A model generated the notes under the pieces. It saw only the letters and a program-made list of their open reading frames with translations, made no database searches and was not told the DNA's origin. From positions 124,001-188,000 of the forward strand of contig NZ_SOZH01000010.1 in NCBI RefSeq assembly GCF_004519295.1: a DNA stretch of 64,000 nucleotides, given 5' to 3'. The stretch is from Cellulosimicrobium funkei. GTDB lineage: Bacteria > Actinomycetota > Actinomycetes > Actinomycetales > Cellulomonadaceae. Position numbers and translations under genes: made by a program. Below, piece after piece: positions 1 to 8,987 of this stretch; position 1 is the first letter of the stretch, and every line of letters starts with the position of its first letter.

Positions 1-435
1 GTGCACGGGCACCGGCCGATGCCGCACCGGCCCAACGCCGCGAACGGCCACCTCGTGCGGACCACCGGTCCCGACGGCCTGCGCGTGTGGGTGGCGGGCG
101 ACACCGAGCACCACCCCGGGATGGCGCACCTCCCGGCGCTCGCGGGCGGTCCGGTGGACGTGGCCCTCGTGCCGGTCGGCGGGTGGGGGCCGCGGCTCTC
201 GGGCGGGCACCTGGGCCCGGTGCAGGCCGCGCGGGCGTGCGCCGAGGTCGGGGTGCGGGTCGCGGTACCGGTGCACTGGGGGACGCTGCACGCGCCGGGC
301 GGCCAGCACCTGCCGCGCGGCTGGATGGACCACGCGGGCGCGGCGTTCGAGGCGGCCGCGCAGCGCGAGGCGCCCGGGACGCGGGTCGTCGTGCTGCGGC
401 CCGGCGAGTCGTGGTCCGCGGACGACGACGAGTGA
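1..435 (+). CDS. MBL-fold metallohydrolase, 3' part
   Basis: The frame is open from the left edge of the window, so the N-terminus is missing and only about 144 C-terminal residues are present. GDTEHH near residue 35, the LVPVGGWGP stretch and PVHWGTL are typical of the C-terminal half of metallo-beta-lactamase superfamily hydrolases of the UPF0173/lactonase-like type, with Asp and His as likely metal ligands. The HxHxDH motif lies outside the window. Substrate cannot be deduced. It reads towards recA, with a 209 bp gap that holds the recA promoter. Confidence 0.75.
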   Translation: MHGHRPMPHRPNAANGHLVRTTGPDGLRVWVAGDTEHHPGMAHLPALAGGPVDVALVPVGGWGPRLSGGHLGPVQAARACAEVGVRVAVPVHWGTLHAPGGQHLPRGWMDHAGAAFEAAAQREAPGTRVVVLRPGESWSADDDE

Positions 436-473
436 GCCCGCGAGTCGCGGACACGCCGGGGCGGGTTCCGTGA

Positions 474-496
474 TCGAACACGTGTTCGGCTAGAGT
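474..496 (+). promoter_or_regulatory. LexA (SOS) box and -10 of recA
   Basis: TCGAACACGTGTTCGG at 474-489 matches the actinobacterial SOS box (TCGAACRNNYGTTCGA) at 15 of 16 positions. A -10-like TAGAGT follows at 491-496, so LexA bound here would cover the promoter core. Transcription would start near 503 and give a leader of about 140 nt before the recA start at 645. Confidence 0.85.
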
Positions 497-644
497 TGTG
501 CACAGGGCGCGCTCCGGCGGGCTCAGGACGCCGGTCCGGCACGACGGTCCCCAGGTCCGGGGCTCGTCGGCACCGCGTGTCGGTGGCTGCCCGTAACGTC
601 GGGCCACAACGAACTGATGGACGTCGAACCGAAGGTGGACTGAC

Positions 645-1757
645 ATGCCCGCACCCGCAGACCGCGAGAAGGCGCTCGAGGCAGCCCTCGCCCAGATCGA
701 CCGGAGCTTCGGCAAGGGCTCCGTCATGCGCCTCGGCGAGGAAGGCCGCGCCCCCGTCGAGGTCATCCCCACGGGCTCCATCGCGCTGGACATCGCGCTC
801 GGCATCGGGGGCCTGCCGCGCGGGCGCGTCATCGAGGTGTACGGCCCGGAGTCCTCCGGAAAGACGACCGTGGCGCTGCACGCCGTGGCCAGCGCCCAGC
901 GCGCCGGCGGCATCGCGGCGTTCATCGACGCCGAGCACGCCCTCGACCCGGAGTACGCCAAGAAGCTCGGCGTCGACACCGACGCCCTGCTCGTCTCCCA
1001 GCCGGACACGGGGGAGCAGGCGCTCGAGATCACGGACATGCTGATCCGCTCGGGCGCGCTCGACATCATCGTCATCGACTCCGTCGCGGCCCTCGTGCCC
1101 AAGGCGGAGATCGAGGGCGAGATGGGCGACAGCCACGTCGGTCTCCAGGCCCGCCTCATGTCGCAGGCGCTGCGCAAGATCACCGGCGCGCTCAGCGCGT
1201 CCGGCACGACCGCGATCTTCATCAACCAGCTCCGCGAGAAGATCGGCGTGTTCTTCGGCTCTCCCGAGACGACGACCGGTGGCAAGGCGCTGAAGTTCTA
1301 CGCCTCGGTCCGTCTCGACATCCGCCGCATCGAGACCCTCAAGGAGGGCACCGACGCGGTCGGCAACCGGACCCGCGTGAAGGTCGTCAAGAACAAGATG
1401 GCGCCGCCGTTCAAGCAGGCCGAGTTCGACATCCTCTACGGGGTCGGCATCTCCCGCGAGGGTGGCCTCATCGACATGGGCGTGGAGCACGGGTTCGTGC
1501 GCAAGTCCGGGTCGTGGTTCACCTACGGCGGCGACCAGCTCGGGCAGGGCAAGGAGAACGCGCGCTCGTTCCTGCGCGACAACCCCGACCTCGCGAACGA
1601 GCTCGAGAAGAAGATCAAGGAAAAGCTCGGCGTCGGGGCCAAGGTCGACGCACCGGCCGACCCGGCCGCCGGCGTGACCGTCGCGGCCGACGCCGCCGTG
1701 GCCGCTCCGGCCAAGGCGACCGCCGCGGCCGGCAAGGGGAAGAAGTCGCCGTTCTGA
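645..1757 (+). CDS. recA: recombinase RecA
   Basis: 370 residues, normal for the family. RecA binds single-stranded DNA as an ATP-dependent filament, drives strand exchange and stimulates LexA self-cleavage. The P-loop GPESSGKTT is at residues 67-75, and the family blocks [17 protein letters not shown] and [12 protein letters not shown] are intact. The C-terminal 40 residues are Ala/Lys-rich and poorly conserved, as usual. No intein or frameshift is present. The ATG at 645 is preceded by GAAGGTGG about 7 nt upstream. The recX frame begins at or just inside the end of recA, implying co-transcription under the LexA box at 474-489. Confidence 0.98.
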   Translation: MPAPADREKALEAALAQIDRSFGKGSVMRLGEEGRAPVEVIPTGSIALDIALGIGGLPRGRVIEVYGPESSGKTTVALHAVASAQRAGGIAAFIDAEHALDPEYAKKLGVDTDALLVSQPDTGEQALEITDMLIRSGALDIIVIDSVAALVPKAEIEGEMGDSHVGLQARLMSQALRKITGALSASGTTAIFINQLREKIGVFFGSPETTTGGKALKFYASVRLDIRRIETLKEGTDAVGNRTRVKVVKNKMAPPFKQAEFDILYGVGISREGGLIDMGVEHGFVRKSGSWFTYGGDQLGQGKENARSFLRDNPDLANELEKKIKEKLGVGAKVDAPADPAAGVTVAADAAVAAPAKATAAAGKGKKSPF

Positions 1758-2365
1758 TCGGCGAGCAGGACGGGGTCGAGGGCGCCGAGCCCGTCGACCC
1801 GTCCGCGGAGGACGACGGGCGCCGCTCCGGCCGCAAGGCCGGGCGGCGCCCGCGCCCGTCGCTGCACGAGCTCGTGGAGCGCGGCGAGATCAGCGACGCC
1901 GACCTCGCCGAGCGTGCCCGCGAGACCGTCCTGCGCATCCTCACCGCGGCCCCGAAGAGCCGCGCGGAGCTCACGCAGTCGCTCGCGCGCAAGGGCTACC
2001 CGGAGCACGTCGTGCTGCCCATCCTCGACCGCTTCGAGGAGGTCGGGCTCGTCGACGACGCGCAGTACGCGGAGATGATCGTCCGCACGCGGCACGCCGA
2101 GCGGGGGCTGTCCCGCCGCGCGATCTCGACCGAGCTGCGCCGGCGGGGGATCGACGGCGAGGTCGGCGCGGCCGCGCTCGAGCAGGTCGACGACGACTCC
2201 GAGGCGGACGCCGCCCTCGCCCTCGCGCGGGCACGTCTCGCCAGGACCCGCAGCCTCGACCGCGACGTGCGCGTGCGACGGACGGTCGGCGCGCTCGCCC
2301 GCAAGGGGTACAGCCCCGGGCTGGCCTTCGAGATCGTGCAGCGCGAGCTCGACGCGGAGGAGTGA
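1754..2365 (+). CDS. recX: regulatory protein RecX
   Basis: RecX caps RecA filaments and limits recombinase activity. The body from about residue 45 onward is the RecX three-helix repeat fold, with [27 protein letters not shown] and a C-terminal [15 protein letters not shown]. The start is uncertain. No ATG, GTG or TTG lies in frame near the recA stop. The only candidate there is CTG at 1754, overlapping the recA TGA and preceded by AAGGGGAAG. A GTG at 1874 would give a 163-residue protein of usual RecX length. The gene is certain; the N-terminus is not. Confidence 0.85.
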   Translation: MIGEQDGVEGAEPVDPSAEDDGRRSGRKAGRRPRPSLHELVERGEISDADLAERARETVLRILTAAPKSRAELTQSLARKGYPEHVVLPILDRFEEVGLVDDAQYAEMIVRTRHAERGLSRRAISTELRRRGIDGEVGAAALEQVDDDSEADAALALARARLARTRSLDRDVRVRRTVGALARKGYSPGLAFEIVQRELDAEE

Positions 2366-2391
2366 CCGCCCCGCGGACCCGGTCGCGGACC

Positions 2392-2420
2392 GGCGGGCCG
2401 CTCGGCGGCAGCGGCCCGCC
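2392..2420. terminator. bidirectional hairpin between recX and gluD
   Basis: A perfect 11-bp stem, GGCGGGCCGCT at 2392-2402 and AGCGGCCCGCC at 2410-2420, with a 7-nt loop. It lies between convergent recX and gluD. It has no U-tract, as is common for high-GC actinobacterial terminators. Confidence 0.65.
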
Positions 2421-2452
2421 GCCCGCCACTGACCGGGCGGGCGACGGGTGCG

Positions 2453-3358
2453 TCAGCGCGCGGTGGACACGGCCGACGCCTCGTCCGCGGGACCGCCCGC
2501 GACGGCTGTCGGGTTGCCGATCCCCGGGCCGGCAGCCGTGGCGCCCGCGGTACGCCCGCTGAGGAAGCGTGAGAGCCACTGGGCCAGGGTGGTCAGGGCG
2601 TAGTTGATGACGATGAAGATGACCGCGGCCACCGTGAGGGTCTGCAGGGTGTTGCCGAAGGCCGTGCCGAGGATCTGCGCGGCCCGCAGCAGCTCGGGGT
2701 ACGTGATGATCTGCCCGAGCGCGGTGTCCTTGAGCACGACGACGAGCTGGGACACGAGCGCGGGCAGCATCGCGATGAGCGCCTGCGGGAGCTGGATCGA
2801 CCGCAGGGTCTGCCCGCGAGTCAGGCCGATCGCCACGCCGGCCTCTCCCTGGCCCTTCGGCAGGTTGCCGACGCCGGACCGGACGAGCTCGGCGATCACC
2901 GAGCCGTTGTAGAGCACGAGGGAGATCACGACCGCGAGGAACGGGGCGTCCGGGACCTTCTGCAGCCCCAGCAGGAGCCAGAAGAAGATCATCATGAGGA
3001 GCACCGGCACGGCGCGGAAGAACTCGACGACGACACCGCACGCCCAGCGCAGCGCGCGCACGTGCGAGAGCCGGCCGGAGCCGAAGACCAGCCCGAAGAT
3101 CACGGCACCGACGATCGCGAACCCGGCGGCGCGCAGCGTGTTCTGGAGGCCCGGCAGGAAGAAGTTCTCCCACGCGTTGGCGGTGAAGACAGGACCCCAC
3201 TGCTCCCACGAGAGCTGGCCCTTGCGTCCGAGCTCCAGCAGCACGAGCACGGCGATCCCGATCACGATCACGGCGCCGATCACGTTGCCGACGGCGATCG
3301 CGCGCCGGGCCCGGGGCCCCGGGGCGTCGAAGAGGACGGACTGACGCGGGGCGCTCAT
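2453..3358 (-). CDS. gluD: glutamate/amino-acid ABC transporter permease GluD
   Basis: 301 residues. An inner-membrane permease of the polar amino-acid uptake (HisM/GlnP) type, with five or more hydrophobic helices. The ATPase-contact EAA loop appears as GQGEAGVAIGLTRGQTLRSIQLPQA. It would pair with GluC to form the channel. The start ATG (3356-3358) overlaps the gluC stop as ATGA, so the two are probably translationally coupled. The order gluA-gluB-gluC-gluD equals that of the Corynebacterium glutamate importer. The substrate (glutamate or glutamine) is inferred from that similarity. The last 30 residues are Ala/Gly-rich and probably cytoplasmic. Confidence 0.9.
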   Translation of the reverse strand: MSAPRQSVLFDAPGPRARRAIAVGNVIGAVIVIGIAVLVLLELGRKGQLSWEQWGPVFTANAWENFFLPGLQNTLRAAGFAIVGAVIFGLVFGSGRLSHVRALRWACGVVVEFFRAVPVLLMMIFFWLLLGLQKVPDAPFLAVVISLVLYNGSVIAELVRSGVGNLPKGQGEAGVAIGLTRGQTLRSIQLPQALIAMLPALVSQLVVVLKDTALGQIITYPELLRAAQILGTAFGNTLQTLTVAAVIFIVINYALTTLAQWLSRFLSGRTAGATAAGPGIGNPTAVAGGPADEASAVSTAR

Positions 3359-4044
3359 CGGCGGACCGCCAATCGGGTCGAGAGCGAGGTGGTGAGCAAG
3401 CCGATCGGGATGACGAGGATCACGTAGCCGATCGCGAAGGTGAGGAAGATCGCGTAGATGTAGTTCGAGTTGAACTCGATCATCGTGCGCATGAGGCTCG
3501 ACGTCTCCGTCGTGACGCTCGCGGCGGCCGCGACGGTGGAGTTCTTCAGCAGCGCGATGAGGGTGTTGCCGAGGGGGGCGATGGCGCCGCGGAACGCCTG
3601 CGGGAGGATGACGAGGCGCGCGGCGGGAGCGAAGGACAGGCCGATCGCCCGCGCCGCCTCGGCCTGGCCGATCGGCACCGTGTTGACGCCCGAGCGGATC
3701 GCCTCGCACACGAAGGCGGCGTGGTAGACGGTCAGGCCGATGACCGCGAACCGGAAGAAGTTCGTCGGGAAGTCGGGGGACAGGCTGATCTGCAGCTGGG
3801 TCCACACCGCGAGGACCATGAACGTCATGATGATCGTCAGCGGCGTGTTGCGCAGGAGGTTCACGTAGGTCGAGCCGGCCCACCGCAGGCTCGAGACGGG
3901 GGAGATCCGCATGAGCGCGAGCGCCGTGCCGAGGATCAGGGACAAGATCGCAGCCCAGAACGTCAGCTGGATGTTCACCCAGAACGCGCCGAGCACGTCG
4001 TAGGTGCTGAGGAGCTCGGTGAACTGGGAGAGGTAGTCACCCAC
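3355..4044 (-). CDS. gluC: glutamate/amino-acid ABC transporter permease GluC
   Basis: 229 residues, a shorter permease than GluD, with about five transmembrane segments. The EAA loop is GQAEAARAIGLSFAPAARLV followed by LPQAFRGAIAPLGN. It should dimerise with GluD and bind the GluA ATPase. It lies 96 bp after gluB, a gap filled by a strong hairpin that may reduce permease expression relative to the binding protein. It overlaps gluD by 4 bp. Confidence 0.9.
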   Translation of the reverse strand: MGDYLSQFTELLSTYDVLGAFWVNIQLTFWAAILSLILGTALALMRISPVSSLRWAGSTYVNLLRNTPLTIIMTFMVLAVWTQLQISLSPDFPTNFFRFAVIGLTVYHAAFVCEAIRSGVNTVPIGQAEAARAIGLSFAPAARLVILPQAFRGAIAPLGNTLIALLKNSTVAAAASVTTETSSLMRTMIEFNSNYIYAIFLTFAIGYVILVIPIGLLTTSLSTRLAVRR

Positions 4045-4091
4045 GGTTGGTCATCCTCCGGGAGGGCGTGGTCGTGGACCGACCGGACGAG

Positions 4092-4133
4092 GCCGGGGAG
4101 CGGAGCGCGGCACGCCGCGCTCCGCTCCCCGGC
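4092..4133 (-). terminator. hairpin between gluB and gluC (attenuator / RNA stabiliser)
   Basis: A perfect 19-bp stem (4092-4110 with 4115-4133) closes a 4-nt CACG loop, starting only 7 nt after the gluB stop codon. In an operon read from gluA to gluD, such a structure would partly terminate transcription or protect the upstream mRNA, giving more GluB than permease. Confidence 0.7.
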
Positions 4134-4140
4134 AGAGAGG

Positions 4141-5016
4141 TCAGGCGCAGGGGTCGACCGTCGGCGGGTTCTCGCTCGCGTTCGGCGTGTACCCGGTGCC
4201 CTCGGTGTTCTTGCTGACGAACTCCTCCCAGGAACCGTCCTCGATCATCTTCTCGATCGCGGCGTTGACGTCCTCGCAGACGTCGTTGTCCTGGGGCAGG
4301 CCGACGCCGTAGCGCTCGGTCGAGAACGGCGCCCCGACCACCTTCACCTTGCCCTGGTTCTGCGGCTGCGCCGCGAGGCCCGCGAGGATGATGTCGTCAG
4401 TCGTGACGGCGTCGACCTGGCCGGCCGTGAGCGCGGTGACGCACTCGGCGTACCCGGGGCGCTCGAGGAGCTGCACGCCCGCGGCGTACTCGTCCTTGAT
4501 GCGCTGCGCCGACGTCGAGCCCGTGACGGAGCAGAGGTTCTTGCCCTCGAGCGACTCCGGGCCGGTGATGTCGGTGTTGTCCTCGGCGACGAGCAGGTCC
4601 TGCCCGGCGACGAAGTACGGCCCCGCGAACGCGACGGTCTCCTTGCGCGTGTCCGTGATGGAGTACGTCGCGAAGATCATGTCGACCTGCCCGGTCTGCA
4701 GCATCGTCTCGCGCTGCGCGGACGGCGCCTCGACCCACTCGATCTGGTCCTCGGAGAAGCCGAGCTCGCCCGCCACGTAGGTGGCGACGTCGACGTCGAA
4801 CCCCGTGTACGACGACCCGTCCTGGAACCCCAGGCCGGGCTGGTCGAACTTGATGCCGATCTTGACCGTCTCGCCGCCGCCGTCGCCGCTGCCTCCGGCG
4901 GACTGCTCGGGGTCCGTGGTCGTGCTGTCGTCGCCGACGTCGCCGCTGCTGCACGCTGCGAGCGTGAGCGCGGTGAGAGCGGCCAGCACGGCAGCACCTG
5001 CGTGTCGTGTGCGCAT
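4141..5016 (-). CDS. gluB: glutamate-binding lipoprotein GluB
   Basis: 291 residues. An extracytoplasmic solute-binding protein of family 3 (SBP_bac_3). The signal peptide ends in a lipobox LAAC (19-22), so Cys22 should be lipidated and anchored outside the membrane. A Ser/Gly/Glu linker follows to about residue 48. The binding fold shows GFDVDVATYVAGELG, the ligand-contact stretch YSITDTRKETVAFAGPYF and a second-lobe TDDIILAG. It delivers ligand to GluCD. The ATG at 5016 is preceded by GAAGGGTAGG. The glutamate assignment rests on operon order. Confidence 0.92.
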   Translation of the reverse strand: MRTRHAGAAVLAALTALTLAACSSGDVGDDSTTTDPEQSAGGSGDGGGETVKIGIKFDQPGLGFQDGSSYTGFDVDVATYVAGELGFSEDQIEWVEAPSAQRETMLQTGQVDMIFATYSITDTRKETVAFAGPYFVAGQDLLVAEDNTDITGPESLEGKNLCSVTGSTSAQRIKDEYAAGVQLLERPGYAECVTALTAGQVDAVTTDDIILAGLAAQPQNQGKVKVVGAPFSTERYGVGLPQDNDVCEDVNAAIEKMIEDGSWEEFVSKNTEGTGYTPNASENPPTVDPCA

Positions 5017-5135
5017 CGTTCCTACCCTTCGTGAGTGGTGGTCGTCCGACGACGGTGTGCCTCGTCGGTCGGCCGGGTGTGGGGGGCCTGGCGGCCCGGT
5101 CCCTGGTGGTCGGTGCGTGGTGAGGACGGGGGACC

Positions 5136-5954
5136 TCAGTGCGTGAGGATCTTGGAGAGGAAGTCCTTGGCCCGCTCGCTCTTCGGCGCGGTGAAGAACT
5201 CCTCGGGGTGCGCCTCCTCGACGATCTGGCCGTCCGCCATGAAGACCACGCGGTTCGCGGCCTTCCGGGCGAAGCCCATCTCGTGGGTGACGACGATCAT
5301 GGTCATGCCCTCCCTGGCGAGGGAGACCATGACGTCCAGGACCTCGTTGATCATCTCGGGGTCGAGCGCCGACGTGGGCTCGTCGAAGAGCATGACCTTG
5401 GGCTTCATCGCGAGGGCCCGGGCGATGGCGACGCGCTGCTGCTGGCCGCCCGAGAGCTGCGCCGGCATCTTCTGCGCCTGGTTCTTCACGCCGACCCGGT
5501 CGAGGAGGGCCAGGGCGCGCTCCTTCGCGTCCTTGCTCCGCTCGCGCCGCACCTTGACGGGCCCGAGCGTCACGTTGTCGAGGATCGTCTTGTGCGCGAA
5601 GAGGTTGAAGGACTGGAAGACCATGCCGACGTCGGAGCGCAGCCGCGCGAGCGCCTTGCCCTCCTGGGGGAGCGGTTCGCCGTCGACGAGGATCTCGCCC
5701 GAGTCGATCGTCTCGAGCCGGTTGATCGCCCGGCACAGGGTCGACTTGCCCGAGCCGGAGGGCCCGATGACGACGAGCACCTCGCCGCGCCGGACCGTGA
5801 GGTTGATGTCGCGCAGCACGTGCAGCTCGCCGAAGTGCTTGTTCACGTCGCGCAGCTCGACGAGCGGCTCACCGAGGACCTGCTCGGCGGGGAGGGGCTG
5901 AGCGTCCTGAGCGCTGCGCTGCGCGTCGGACGGCGAAGGGGTTTCGTCGGCCAT
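5136..5954 (-). CDS. gluA: glutamate ABC transporter ATPase GluA
   Basis: 272 residues. The ATP-binding subunit of a polar amino-acid importer (HisP/GlnQ type). Walker A is GPSGSGKST (64-72), the signature is LSGGQQQR, Walker B is [12 protein letters not shown] and the switch His is in VTHEMGFA. The first 30 residues form an acidic/Pro-rich extension not needed for the fold. It is the first gene of the operon, divergent from miaB with a 102 bp gap. A CATAGT hexamer sits 8 nt before the ATG inside a short palindrome (5959-5971), suggesting a near-leaderless, regulated start. Confidence 0.93.
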   Translation of the reverse strand: MADETPSPSDAQRSAQDAQPLPAEQVLGEPLVELRDVNKHFGELHVLRDINLTVRRGEVLVVIGPSGSGKSTLCRAINRLETIDSGEILVDGEPLPQEGKALARLRSDVGMVFQSFNLFAHKTILDNVTLGPVKVRRERSKDAKERALALLDRVGVKNQAQKMPAQLSGGQQQRVAIARALAMKPKVMLFDEPTSALDPEMINEVLDVMVSLAREGMTMIVVTHEMGFARKAANRVVFMADGQIVEEAHPEEFFTAPKSERAKDFLSKILTH

Positions 5955-5958
5955 TCCT

Positions 5959-5971
5959 GGACACTATGTCC
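5959..5971 (-). promoter_or_regulatory. palindrome over the gluA -10 region
   Basis: On the minus strand this reads GGACATAGTGTCC, a perfect 5-bp inverted repeat around TAG. The embedded CATAGT is placed like a -10 element 8 nt before the gluA ATG. It is a candidate operator for the importer; no known regulator consensus is recognised. Confidence 0.4.
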
Positions 5972-6042
5972 CTTCTGTTGCACGGTGCCACCTCACCCGG
6001 CAACAACCGGGCAACAGTTCAGTAACACGGCACCCGGAGCCG

Positions 6043-6048
6043 TACCCT
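6043..6048 (+). promoter_or_regulatory. -10 element of miaB (near-leaderless)
   Basis: TACCCT fits TAnnnT and ends 8 nt before the ATG, with no Shine-Dalgarno sequence between. The same arrangement recurs before many starts in the window. Confidence 0.5.
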
Positions 6049-6056
6049 GGACGGTG

Positions 6057-7730
6057 ATGTCCACGATCGCCCCCGCCCCCGTCCCGGCCGCCCCCGCACC
6101 GCACGCCACCGCCGCTGCGCCGGCCGACGACGCGCACCCCCGCACCTACGTCGTGCGCACCCTCGGGTGCCAGATGAACGTCCACGACTCCGAGCACATG
6201 GCGGGGATGCTCGAGCAGGCGGGCTACACGCGGGCGAGCGCGCAGGACGAGGCCGCGAACCGCGCCGACGTCGTCGTCATCAACACGTGCGCCGTGCGCG
6301 AGAACGCCGCGACGCGCCTCTACGGCAACCTCGGCCAGCTCGCCTCGGTGAAGGCCGCGCGACCCGGCATGCAGATCGCGGTCGGCGGCTGCCTCGCGCA
6401 GAAGGACCGCGGCACCATCGTCGAGAAGGCCCCCTGGGTCGACGTCGTGTTCGGCACCCACAACCTCGACGCCCTGCCCGTCCTGCTCGAGCGCGCGCGC
6501 CACAACGAGGCGGCGCAGGTCGAGATCGCCGAGTCGCTGCAGGTGTTCCCCTCGACGCTGCCGACGAAGCGCGAGTCGGTCTACGCGGGGTGGGTGTCCA
6601 TCAGCGTCGGCTGCAACAACACGTGCACGTTCTGCATCGTGCCGCACCTGCGCGGCAAGGAGCGCGACCGCCGTCCGGGCGAGGTCCTCGCCGAGGTGGG
6701 CGCGCTCGTCGAGGCCGGTGCCATCGAGGTGACGCTGCTCGGCCAGAACGTCAACAGCTACGGCGTCGAGTTCGGCGACCGCGGCGCCTTCGCCAAGCTC
6801 CTGCGCGCGTGCGGGACGATCGACGGGCTCGAGCGCGTGCGGTTCACGTCGCCGCACCCGGCCGCGTTCACCGACGACGTCATCGCGGCCATGGCCGAGA
6901 CGCCGAACGTCATGCCCCAGCTCCACATGCCGCTCCAGTCGGGCTCCGACCGCGTGCTGCGTGCGATGCGCCGCTCCTACCGATCCGAGCGGTTCCTCGG
7001 GATCCTCGACCGCGTCCGGGCCGTCATGCCCGACGCCGCGATCACCACCGACATCATCGTGGGCTTCCCGGGCGAGACCGAGGAGGACTTCGCGGAGACG
7101 ATGCGGGTCGTCGAGGCGTCGCGCTTCTCCTCCGCGTTCATCTTCCAGTACTCCCCGCGCCCCGGGACGCCCGCCGCGACGATGGACGGCCAGCTCCCCA
7201 AGGAGGTCGTCCAGGAGCGCTTCGAGCGGCTCCAGGCGCTTCAGGAGCGGATCGCCGGCGAGGAGTCCGCACGCCAGGTGGGCCGGACGATCGACGTCCT
7301 CGTCGGCGAGGGCGCAGGGCGCAAGGACGGCGCGACGCACCGCGTCACCGGTCGCGCCCCCGACAACCGCCTCGTCCACCTCGCGCTCCCCGCGGCCGTC
7401 GTGGCCGGGGCACCCGACGACGCCCCGACCGACGGCACCGGTACGCCCGGGTCCGTCGACCCGCGCCTCGCGGACGACCTCGACGTCCGCCTGCCGCGTC
7501 CCGGCGACGTCGTCACGGTCGAGGTCACCCGCTCCGCGCCGCACCACCTCATCGCGGACTCGGCGCTCGCGGGCGGCACGTTCGCCGTGCGCCGCACCCG
7601 CTCCGGCGACGCGTGGGCGCGGCGCGAGCGCGCCCGCCTGGGCGGGGGCGACGACGACCACGGCCACGGGCACGGCGGGGGCGCGCCGTCCGGCCCCGTC
7701 GTCCTGGGGCTCCCCACGCTCCGCGCCTGA
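6057..7730 (+). CDS. miaB: tRNA-2-methylthio-N6-dimethylallyladenosine synthase MiaB
   Basis: 557 residues. A radical-SAM methylthiotransferase acting on i6A37 of tRNAs, the step after MiaA. The UPF0004 domain Cys residues are C38 (TLGCQMN), C78 (NTCAVREN) and C112 (GGCLAQ). The radical-SAM cluster CNNTCTFC uses C186, C190 and C193. A TRAM domain ends near residue 500. The last 50 residues are a low-complexity His/Gly/Asp tail, so the protein is longer than the usual 450-510. The ATG at 6057 follows TACCCT at 6043-6048, a -10 placed for leaderless or near-leaderless transcription. Confidence 0.96.
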   Translation: MSTIAPAPVPAAPAPHATAAAPADDAHPRTYVVRTLGCQMNVHDSEHMAGMLEQAGYTRASAQDEAANRADVVVINTCAVRENAATRLYGNLGQLASVKAARPGMQIAVGGCLAQKDRGTIVEKAPWVDVVFGTHNLDALPVLLERARHNEAAQVEIAESLQVFPSTLPTKRESVYAGWVSISVGCNNTCTFCIVPHLRGKERDRRPGEVLAEVGALVEAGAIEVTLLGQNVNSYGVEFGDRGAFAKLLRACGTIDGLERVRFTSPHPAAFTDDVIAAMAETPNVMPQLHMPLQSGSDRVLRAMRRSYRSERFLGILDRVRAVMPDAAITTDIIVGFPGETEEDFAETMRVVEASRFSSAFIFQYSPRPGTPAATMDGQLPKEVVQERFERLQALQERIAGEESARQVGRTIDVLVGEGAGRKDGATHRVTGRAPDNRLVHLALPAAVVAGAPDDAPTDGTGTPGSVDPRLADDLDVRLPRPGDVVTVEVTRSAPHHLIADSALAGGTFAVRRTRSGDAWARRERARLGGGDDDHGHGHGGGAPSGPVVLGLPTLRA

Positions 7731-7731
7731 A

Positions 7732-7753
7732 CGTCGGGGTCCAGGACCCGACG
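7732..7753. terminator. hairpin between miaB and the YbjN gene
   Basis: CGTCGGGGTCC (7732-7742) pairs with GGACCCGACG (7744-7753) with one bulge, in the 50 bp between the convergent miaB and YbjN genes. The loop is very tight, so the pairing may breathe. Confidence 0.4.
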
Positions 7754-7780
7754 GCGGGCGCGCACGACGGCGCCAGGACG

Positions 7781-8293
7781 TCAGTCGTCCAGGGTCCCCG
7801 GTGGGAGCTGGGCGCCGATGGCGTGGAAGAGCTGCACGGCCGTACCCAGCCCGCACGAGACGGTCTGGGCGAGCTGGTCGTCGGTCGCGCCGTGCTCGAG
7901 GTCGACGGAGACCTCGGCGTAGAGCGCGAGCCGTCCGCCCTCCTCGCGCACGTAGACCTTGGGCCAGATGCGCTCGCGGTTCCAGTCGTTGACGGTCTGG
8001 AGCGTGACGAGGCGCGACTCGACGGGGAGCGTCGTCGACCAGCGGCCGCGGACCTGGAGGATCTCCGACCGGTCGCCGAGCAGCAGGAACCAGAAGCGGT
8101 GCCCGTCCCACGTACCCGTGATGTCGCCGTCGTCGTCCACGCGGAAGTGGTAGCCGCGGCGCGTCAGGTGGTCGCCGATGCGCGCCATCGACAGCGCGCG
8201 GGGCAGCTCCTCCTCGCGGGGCAGCGAGTCCGGCGCCTTGGGCCGGCGGTTGCCGAACAGACGCGTGAACCAGTTGGTGCGGGCCTGCGTCAT
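7781..8293 (-). CDS. YbjN-domain protein (paralogue 1)
   Basis: 170 residues of the YbjN superfamily, which has a fold related to type III secretion chaperones (CesT-like). The core is at about 40-165: YHFRVDDDGDITGTWDGHRF, the shared ILQVRGRW block, DWNRERIWPKVYVR and VSVDLEHGATDDQL. No signal peptide or membrane segment is seen, so it should be cytosolic. The family has no established enzymatic activity; E. coli YbjN affects stress responses. The ATG overlaps the stop of the upstream paralogue (ATGA), forming a two-gene operon. A third paralogue lies at 13673-14170. Confidence 0.85.
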   Translation of the reverse strand: MTQARTNWFTRLFGNRRPKAPDSLPREEELPRALSMARIGDHLTRRGYHFRVDDDGDITGTWDGHRFWFLLLGDRSEILQVRGRWSTTLPVESRLVTLQTVNDWNRERIWPKVYVREEGGRLALYAEVSVDLEHGATDDQLAQTVSCGLGTAVQLFHAIGAQLPPGTLDD

Positions 8294-8889
8294 GGCGCCT
8301 GCCTCGCGGGGTCGGGGTAGAACTCGTCGAGCGCGTCGAAGAACATCGACCCCGTGCTCAGACCGCACTGGAGGAGCTGGTCGAGCTGGTCGTCCGTCAC
8401 GCCGTGCTCGAGGTCGACCGTGACCTCGGTGAAGACCTGGATCATCCCGTTGTCGCGGACGCGCGTGTACGTCTTGGGCCAGATCCGGTCGGCGTTCCAC
8501 TCGTTGCAGAACTCGAGGATCTCCTCGAGGCGCTCGAGCGCGAGGTCGCGGTTCCACTGGCCGCGCACCTGGAGGATCTCGTCGTCGTTGCCGAAGAGCA
8601 GGAAGTAGAACAGGCGGCCGTGCCACAGCCCGCCGACGTCGCCGTCGGAGTCGACGAAGTAGCTGTACCCGCTGTCGGTGATCCACTCGACGACCCGCGA
8701 GAGCGTGAGCGGTGTGGGAGGCCGCAGGACGTCGGTCGCGACCTGACCCAGCTCGCGTGCCAGCAGGTCCTCGACCTGCGACTGCAGGTCGTCCGCCGGC
8801 CGGGCCGCGCCGGACCGGCCCCCGTCCTGCGCCCCGCCGGGATTCCCGTCCCGCCGGTCGTCGTCGTCCCGCGCCCCGAAGAACCTCAC
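8290..8889 (-). CDS. YbjN-domain protein (paralogue 2)
   Basis: 199 residues. An N-terminal segment of about 55 residues, rich in Asp, Arg and Gly, precedes the YbjN core with YSYFVDSDGDVGGLWHGRLF, ILQVRGQW, EWNADRIWPKTY and VTVDLEHGVTDDQLDQL. The GTG start at 8889 was chosen because TACGGT (minus strand, 8896-8901) ends exactly 6 nt upstream, the leaderless spacing seen throughout the window. It shares a 98-bp divergent promoter region with the gene at 8988. It is translationally coupled to paralogue 1 by an ATGA overlap. Confidence 0.82.
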   Translation of the reverse strand: MRFFGARDDDDRRDGNPGGAQDGGRSGAARPADDLQSQVEDLLARELGQVATDVLRPPTPLTLSRVVEWITDSGYSYFVDSDGDVGGLWHGRLFYFLLFGNDDEILQVRGQWNRDLALERLEEILEFCNEWNADRIWPKTYTRVRDNGMIQVFTEVTVDLEHGVTDDQLDQLLQCGLSTGSMFFDALDEFYPDPARQAP

Positions 8890-8895
8890 CTCCCT

Positions 8896-8901
8896 ACCGT
8901 A
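8896..8901 (-). promoter_or_regulatory. leaderless -10 of the YbjN2-YbjN1 operon
   Basis: TACGGT on the minus strand with 6 nt (AGGGAG) to the GTG start. The spacing implies that transcription starts at or next to the start codon. Confidence 0.5.
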
Positions 8902-8975
8902 CTCGCGCGCGCCCGCGGACGCCGCATCGCGGGCCGGTCGGGAGGCCGCGGCGACGGCGGGGGAGCGGGCACCAC

Positions 8976-8981
8976 TACGGT
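8976..8981 (+). promoter_or_regulatory. leaderless -10 of the LigB-like gene
   Basis: TACGGT followed by 6 nt (GGGACG) and the GTG at 8988. It is the mirror image of the minus-strand TACGGT at 8896-8901, so both divergent genes use the same hexamer at the same spacing. Confidence 0.5.
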
Positions 8982-8987
8982 GGGACG

